From Anthoceros angustus (lineage: Eukaryota > Streptophyta > Anthocerotopsida > Anthocerotales > Anthocerotaceae), in NCBI GenBank assembly GCA_010909165.1, contig VJWM01000063.1, positions 310,001 through 374,000 on the forward strand: DNA of 64,000 nt, written 5' to 3'. Under the pieces are notes generated by a model, which searched no databases, had not been told where the DNA came from, and saw only the letters and a program-made list of their open reading frames with translations. Shown here in pieces: positions 57,970-64,000 of the stretch (position 1 is its first letter; the number at the start of each line of letters is the position of its first letter). The position numbers and the translations under genes were made by a program.

Positions 57970-58186
57970 GTAACATCATAATTTTTGAAGGGGGTGAATA
58001 ATCTCGACAGGGGTTTTCCGTAAATAATCTCTGAAGGGGGTTTTTGATGGGCCCTAAAACAGCGTTCTTAAGGCATTCCGAAAAACATCTCCGAAAAAAA
58101 GGGTGTCACCCACTAAAGTTCCTACTTTTCATCCAGCAATGTTTCTGTCGAATGGTGGTTGTAAACTCGAACCTATGGGATTGTGG
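57970..58186 (+). repeat. Direct repeat R, right copy
   Basis: Second copy of the repeat at 51617-51813, same strand, 6.35 kb away. Confidence 0.85.
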
Positions 58187-59984
58187 CGCGACTTTCACTG
58201 ACGGCCAGCCGAGCGCGCACAATCCCGTGTCGTTGTAGCAAGGGGTCCATTCCCAAGAGAATGATAGGCTCCGTTTGGCACGTTTTCAACCGATTCTCAC
58301 CCCCAACGTCGTGACCGTTCGGACTTAAGCGCGCGCATGCACAGTTCTACAACTAACTACTCTGAACATTCACCGAACAGGCCCAGTGTGGCCAAACGTT
58401 TAAGGACTCGTTCGCATCCGTACCCTATCAGTCCGTCCCTCGTCCGTCTAGTCCGCTCTCCTCACCTCTCTCAATACACTCATTGTTCTTGGAGAAAAGA
58501 GTGGGTGGGCTGCGTGGTCCGGACCTCCTTCGTCGTATCGCCGGGCCTCTCCGTCCGGGCTCTACACGCCCTCCCGGGGTCCCCCAGCTCACGCGTTCCG
58601 GTTCGTCCGACGTCGGGCCGCTGCTCCGGAAGAGCAAGGGTCTCTGATCGTCCACTCCTGCACACACCACCACACGTTAGGGTCCATCACGGGACCTTGA
58701 TCGGTCTCTCCGGGCTTGCTTTCGATGACTCAGTCTCACGTTAGCAAAGGCGCATAGGTCTACATGAAAGCAAGTATCCACCCCAAGAAAAAGATTGTGA
58801 GGTTTATGGATTTACACCACAACTGAGGGGCGACAGCACCGATAGCACACAAGAAGATTGTCTATATTACAAAAGAATAACATAAAATAGGTCTGTGTCT
58901 GGTGAACAGTTATAACTAATAAGTATCAAGCTAGGGTTAGCGTTTCATACTAACTAAGTATATAGCAATGCCCTAATTAACTAACATTTAATTATTCAAC
59001 ACCCCCTCTCATTGTATATACAGCTAAATACCAAAAACAAAAGGAAAAATAGTTGAATTATGAAAGCAAGGGTGACTACGTCCCGCGTTCGTCACACTCG
59101 TTCGACAGTCTTCCGCCTACTAGCTAACTGAGCTCCAGCTCTTGAAATTCGCCTAAGTCACATGCGCTCCAAGGCTGCCATGGTCGGCTCGTGGCAGCCT
59201 GCTGATCCGCACCGAGGATCAGCTAGTCAAGGAATATATCACGCATCCCAAGACGCAGGTTCGACTTACGCACAAAGCATAGGAGGCGCTGGATGCCTTA
59301 AATGCAACGCCGCCCTCTCCAGCAGCTAAGGAGTTTCGGCCTGCACTTCAGAAACTCCGCAAAGTCTCAACGCTCCAGCATGCCCTGTGCATCCTAAAAA
59401 GACCATACGGAAGATGTCGAACAGGGGAGCCGCGAGACACTGGCAGAAGTGCCTGATGGAGGCGAATGAGAGAGAGGCTAAGCTGGTACAGGACGTGGCA
59501 ACAGTGGGTTGTGGCTGCGGCTACATCCTCTAGGCAACCAGCTGCTTTTGAGAGAAGTCAACTGAGGGTCTGGACAGTGTTGTGATTCCTGAATCTTACC
59601 AGCCCAGAGAGTATAAGCTGCCCCTTGGACATATCTACAGGATGAGGTGCGTGGTGACTGACGGTGACGGTGTGAATGATACATCTGCCCAACTTCAAAG
59701 GTAACAAAGTTTCGGCAGAACTGGTGGAGACGAGGAGGACAGGCAATTTTGTGCCCTATTATGGTAAGCTTGCAGCATGTCAGTTGTTTGCTCACTGTTG
59801 GTGTGATTCGACCTGCTGCTAACACATGTCACATCTGTTGATCAGTATCCAGGGAGAGAATGGCAGAGGAGTCTGGGATGGTGTGGACTAGAAAGTTAGT
59901 ACTGAACTTATTTATACCTACCTAGCAGCTCCTCAAACCATCTCTCTTACACTCTGCTGGACATGTTGGATGTGTGAAGTGGCC
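58187..59984. other. Unassigned; Copia F 3' flank/LTR at the right edge
   Basis: 58337-58744 is a GC-rich frame without a known domain. Around 59195-59400 the plus strand reads EDQLVKEYITHPKTQVRLTH, then AAKEFRPALQKLRKVSTLQH, protein-like but unrecognised and containing a stop. Near 59985 the minus strand shows CTTGAGGAG followed by TGTTAGGGCC, the polypurine tract and start of Copia F's 3' LTR. The far end of that LTR was not found. Confidence 0.35.
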
Positions 59985-59994
59985 CTAACACTCC

Positions 59995-60625
59995 TCAAGC
60001 TTCCTTGAACTGGTGGTGCTTCAGTCTTGGTAAGGCCTTGGTAAGGAGATCTGCGATTTCAAAGGTATGTATTCCTTTAACCTCCGCCTCGGCGATGCAC
60101 GATAAACGGTGATGAACCTCTATGTGCTTTGTACGGGCATGGAAGACTGGGTTCTGAGCTAGAGCCAATGCAGATTGGTTGTCACAAAAGATGACTGTTG
60201 GATGTTTTTGTGGCTGACCCACATCAGCTAACAATCTCCCTAGCCATATGGCTTCTTTAGAAGCTTGAGTTAACGTTGAATACTCCGCCTCTGTCGATGA
60301 GAGAGAAACAGTCGTTTGTTTCTTGGAGGACCATGTAACAGCACCACCTGCAAGCAAAAAGGTGTAGGCACAAACTGACCATTTGGTATCTGGGTTTGAG
60401 GCCCAATCAACATCGCAGTAGCCCAGCAAGGTAAGTCCCTCGTCCTCATGTGTACGCTTCAGGTAGTGAATGCCGTGTCCACTCGTTCCCTTTAAATATC
60501 TCAGGATTCTCTTTGTTGCTGACCAATGTGCACGTCCTGGCTCCTTCAGATATTGTGAAACCATGCTAACGGGCAGAGCCACATCCGGACGAGTGTGGTT
60601 GGAGCAGAAAATTAACGACCCAACT
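59995..60625 (-). pseudogene. Copia F RNase H
   Basis: Degrades the RNA strand of the RNA-DNA hybrid. Shows GSLIFCSNHTRPDVALPVSM, WSATKRILRYLKGTSGHGI, CDVDWASNPDTKWSVCAYTF, the SLSSTEAEYSTLTQASKEA motif, FCDNQSALALAQNP, HIEVHHRLSCIAEA and a normal C-terminus (IADLLTKALPRLKHHQFKEA). Separated from RT by one TAG codon where CAG would be expected. Otherwise continuous. Confidence 0.9.
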
Positions 60626-61431
60626 GCCTAAGCATAAGGAACAGCACTCATATCGGCCTTGTCTTCGTCAGTCTGAGGAGACTGAGTAACTGAAAGCTTG
60701 CACCCAGCCTCTAGGGGAGTGAGAGCTACCTTCGCTTCTATTAACTTGTACTTGTATAGCATATCAAAAATATATTTCTCTTGGTGCACTAACAAGGTTC
60801 CACTGGCAGGATCTCGCTGAAGCTGAGTACCAAGGCAGTAGGATAATTCACCTATATCTACCATGTCAAAGCGACCTGACAAAAAGCTCTTCACTCGGGA
60901 AATACCATTCAGGTCAGTACCCAGAAGTATGCAATCATCTACATAAAGGGCCAGTATGACAAAGCTGCCCTTGTTGTCTTGCAGGAAATAGACATTTGAA
61001 TCAGCAAAGCTCTTTAGGAAACCACGACCTAATAGAAAAACATCGATGCACTGGTACCAGGCACGAGGGCTTTGCTTGAGACCATAGATGGTCTTCAGCA
61101 ACTTACACACCCACTCCTCTTTGCCGGTAAACTCAAACCCCTCTGGTTGTTGCATAAAAATTTCCTCCTCTAAATTCCCATGTAAAAAGGCGGTTTTAAC
61201 ATCCATCTGGTGGATATGCAGACCAAAGAAGGCAGACATCGCGAAAAGGACACGAATAGACTGGGACTTAACCACGGGTGAGAAAGTATCGTGATAATCT
61301 AAGCCTGGCACTTGGGAAAAACCTCGAGCTACTAATCGAGCTTTATACCTGGCTATGCTTCCGTCCGCCTTATATTTAAGCTTGAAAACCCATTTCGAGG
61401 TTACTATTTTCCTCCCTTCAGGTGGTGGCAT
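60626..61431 (-). pseudogene. Copia F reverse transcriptase
   Basis: Continuous frame: SKWVFKLKYKADGSIARYKA, RLVARGFSQVPGLDYHDTFS, motif A HQMDVKTAFLHGNLEEEIFM, GLKQSPRAWYQ, and catalytic ALYVDDCILLG with both Asp present, then ELSYCLGTQLQRD. All core RT motifs look intact. The frame ends at the TAG codon near 60626. Confidence 0.9.
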
Positions 61432-61467
61432 AGCTCCCAGGTCTTGTTCTGAATCAGGGAGTCGTAT

Positions 61468-62090
61468 TCAGATTGAATTGCCTCTTTCCAGTGCTTTGCA
61501 TCCTATCCAGTAATAGCCTCTTTGTACGTGACAGGCATGAGCATATCCAGGGTTGATCACCACATGCACCATGTCGACAACCACCTCATCCGCCCCTGAG
61601 CCATGAGGACGAGGCACCTTCCTGAAGTCTTCACTTCTGTAGGGAGGCTCCCTCCATTCCTCTGGGGGTCTTCTATGCCGTGTGGAACGACGAAGTGGTT
61701 GTGGCTGAGGAACTGGCATAACATACTCGACTGGATCGTCAAACCAGTCATCTGGTGGGTCGGGAAGTATATGAACAGCTTGGACAGGTTCATCAGTATC
61801 TGACTGATCATTAGGAGCCTGAATTTCGGCATCATCAACTACATCAGGCTGATCATCAAGATCTGAAGTATCAACCAAGTAAGGAGGCTGTTGTCCAACA
61901 GGGTCATCAGGAGATAAGGGTGGACCATTGTGCTGTAAGTGTGCAGGATCTATGTCTGAATCAGAGAGATCTGTCTCAGGAAAACTAACAATATCTGTTG
62001 GATCTGCTTCTGATGTAGAATCCTCCCCGGCCCCCTCTAGTTGTTCAAGTTCTACGCCTCCATCATCATCAAAGGAAGGATCAGAAGGGT
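61468..62090 (-). pseudogene. Copia F linker between integrase and RT
   Basis: Acidic Asp/Pro/Glu-rich segment starting SNPSDPSFDDDGGVELEQLE, with the typical LRRSTRHRRPPEEW motif that precedes Copia RT, and a terminal CKALERGNSI matching the usual 'W..A...E' start of RT. It breaks from the RT frame near 61468 by a shift. The left part of its frame begins inside element L. Confidence 0.8.
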
Positions 62091-62742
62091 TGCTGCATCT
62101 AGGTAAGCACTTGAATTCATATAAGCACTTCCCCCACCAACAACCAAGCAAACAAATCTAATACGCAGGACATATAATAGGTGCAACTAATCCCATTGAG
62201 GATCCGCAACAGAGGGAGTAGCTCGTGACATCGTGGCACAAACACACTCTCCCACGAGAACAACACGCAATTCCTCACATCGCCTTTCGAAGTCATAGCT
62301 TTTGGCCTCCACAACGCCTCGCATTAGTATATCTAGAGGACAAGCTATGATCCGAGCTTGTCTCAATGGAAGGGTCTATATATACCAGACTGCATCGGCA
62401 TATTCCTAAGATATCCTATTTGGCATCGATACGAAATATCCTAAGAATACACTATAATACGCGTAGGAATATGCCAAAGCACATATTACTTGAGCTTATC
62501 CACTTAGCTATTGTATCCTAAGAATACACTATAATATACAAGGAATATGCCAAAGCATATTACTTGAGCTTATCCACTTAGCTATTGCTAACCATGTTTA
62601 ATTAACACTAATCAATGCTTAATTAACATAAGCACCTTAGATTAATTAACATTAATTACTTATTTAAAGATAAGTAATAGATTAATTAATGCTAGTCAAA
62701 CACTAAACCCAAGTGCAGAGATTAGTATCACACGGCATGACA
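62091..62742 (-). mobile_element. Element L copy 3, nested in Copia F
   Basis: Minus-strand copy from TGTCATGCCGTG (62742) to CTAGATGCAGCA (62091). The plus-strand word AGGGTTG is found at both borders (62086-62092 and 62742-62748), consistent with a short target duplication whose exact limits are ambiguous. Inside, a 75-bp block is tandemly duplicated (62439-62515 and 62516-62588). The hairpin stem is at 62335-62363. Confidence 0.8.
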
Positions 62743-62748
62743 GGGTTG

Positions 62749-63991
62749 AAAGTACAGCACGCTCATCAAATGCTACAGTACGTGCATGGATTACCTTTCT
62801 AGAGACAGGCTCGAAAATCTTGTATCCATGTATCCCAGGGGTGTAGCCTATGAAGATGTGTCTCTTTGACTTAAAGGAGAATTTCTTACGTAGTTGATCA
62901 GGGATATGGGCGTATGCTGTGCTACCAAACACCCTGAGGTGTGACAAATCAGGCTTGCTACCAGTCCAAGCTTCAAAAGGTGTACTGCCCTTTAGGGAGG
63001 AGACTGCTGACCTATTCTGCAAGTAAGTGGCTACCTGAACCGCTTTAGCCCAGAAACGAATTGGCAGCCTCCCTTGATACAGTAATGACCTTGCAGCATC
63101 TTGTATAGTTCGATGTCTCCGCTCAGCACGTCCATTCATGTCAGAGTGGTAGGGAATGGTCAGCTGTCTGGTAATTCACTTCTCCTGACAGAATTCCTGG
63201 AACGCATTCGAAAGGTATTCCTTTCCATTGTCGGATCTTATGCACTTCATCTTATAGCCTGTTTGCCTTTCTGCATAGGCTAGATAACGTTTGAAGCTAT
63301 CAAACACTTCGCTCTTTTGGCGCAGGAGCTCTGTCACTGTAAAATGTGACCTGTCGTCCTCAAACACGACAAAGTAACGGGCTCCTCCCCAAGAATTAAC
63401 TGACATCGGCCCACATATATCTGTGTGTACCAGATCCAGTACTTCAGTAGCTTTGCGTGGATTTCCGCTGCCGAAATGTGACTTAAACTGCTTGCCATGA
63501 ACACAGGCAACGCAGAAATCCAAGTCAGGTAAATCACTGTCTGAGAAACCAGTGACCATCTTCTCTTGCAGCATTCGTCTCATTGCTTTAACATTTGGGT
63601 GCCCTAGTCTGCAGTGCCACTTGAACGCACTACTAACAGAAGATCTTGCATCTGCCACATGTGTTTTGGCAGGATACTTAGCAGGAACAAAATCCAGGAG
63701 ATACAGATCATAGAGAGGCTTGCCTCGTGCAAGCACTGCTGAGTCTGAAAGACGTGAGATCACACACTCGACTCCTTCAAACGTTATTCTGTACAGGCCT
63801 GTTTTTCCAAGTGCCATCGTACTGACCAAGTTTTTAGCCAGTTGAGGTACATGCAGGGCCTTCTCCAATTTTAACGTTCCTCCTCCTGTAAGGTACACTT
63901 CTACTATACCAGAACCCCTGATTAGGATTTCTGAATTGTCTCCTAGGGACGCTGTGGATTTGTGGCACGCTGGTGCAGCTTCATATGTCAC
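62749..63991 (-). pseudogene. Copia F protease end, pre-integrase and integrase
   Basis: From 63991 down: the end of the protease (GDNSEILIRGSGIVEV, HVPQLAKNLVSTMALGKTG), the pre-integrase zinc motif (WHCRLGHPNVKAMRRMLQEK, CVACVHGKQFKSHF), then the integrase core with catalytic Asp in DLVHTDICGPMS, second Asp in CIRSDNGKEYLSN and Glu in NGRAERRHRTIQDA. A single TGA stop interrupts the core near 63173. The C-terminal part (LRVFGSTAYAHIPDQLRKKF, RHIFIGYTPGIHGYKIFEP) runs to the L insertion. Confidence 0.9.
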
Positions 63992-64000
63992 GAAATGCTT

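Larger units (their letters stand above)
59985..64000 (-). mobile_element. Copia element F (minus), interrupted by element L
   Basis: Ty1/copia polyprotein read right to left: protease end and pre-integrase, integrase, variable linker, RT, RNase H, then polypurine tract and LTR start. Gag and the 5' LTR lie beyond the window. It carries two in-frame stops (TGA near 63173, TAG near 60626), an L insertion (62091-62742), and possibly a frame change at the insertion. Active-site motifs are otherwise kept, so it was inactivated fairly recently. Confidence 0.9.

Noticed and set aside
58337-58744. 135-codon GC-rich frame
   Set aside because: Rich in Arg/Ser/Pro with long frames on the opposite strand too. 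No start context or domain.

Overview
This is nuclear DNA of a land plant. Three multi-exon genes with GT-AG introns can be rebuilt end to end: a tafazzin-type phospholipid acyltransferase, a UPL6-type HECT ubiquitin ligase and a CW-domain zinc finger protein. A fourth spliced coiled-coil gene can be rebuilt but not named. The transposon families (gypsy polyproteins with an H2C2 integrase and a PHD-like tail, and truncated non-LTR elements with a 'DDTHI' reverse transcriptase motif and a C-terminal endonuclease-like domain) are types I associate with seed-free plants. A fern is my best guess; this is inference, not something the sequence states.

Layout. 1-13.7 kb is transposon wreckage: a plus-strand gypsy gag-protease remnant (1.8-5.5 kb), an LTR-like element here called L (5.65-6.29 kb), a minus-strand gypsy reverse transcriptase (6.29-7.32 kb), and a Copia remnant lying in a head-to-tail duplicated unit (7.8-11.3 and 11.3-12.9 kb). 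14.1-18.7 kb is the AT-rich 15-exon coiled-coil gene. 19.0-22.1 kb holds two 5'-truncated non-LTR elements, one split by a second L copy. 22.22-22.75 kb is a short DNA transposon with TA target duplication. 23.0-25.2 kb is the acyltransferase gene (+) and 25.8-32.5 kb the UPL6 gene (-), arranged tail to tail. 32.9-37.1 kb is again transposons, including a non-LTR insertion with a clean 6-bp target duplication inside a gypsy integrase. 37.2-39.3 kb is an inverted, intron-containing partial copy of the CW gene. The intact CW gene lies at 41.5-48.5 kb. 48.9-50.4 kb is a minisatellite interrupted by a foreign insert. 51-57.9 kb holds a non-LTR fragment, a Copia remnant with an internal tandem duplication, and another Copia with LTR, primer site and gag. 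60.0-64.0 kb is a minus-strand Copia element split by a third L copy.

The host genes do not form a pathway. The acyltransferase would remodel phospholipids, probably mitochondrial cardiolipin; UPL6 would ubiquitinate proteins; the CW protein probably reads methylated histone H3K4. The most interesting structure is the CW gene with its inverted neighbour copy, which has the geometry of a small-RNA-producing inverted repeat. Most transposon reading frames are broken, so they are annotated as mobile-element remnants rather than genes.
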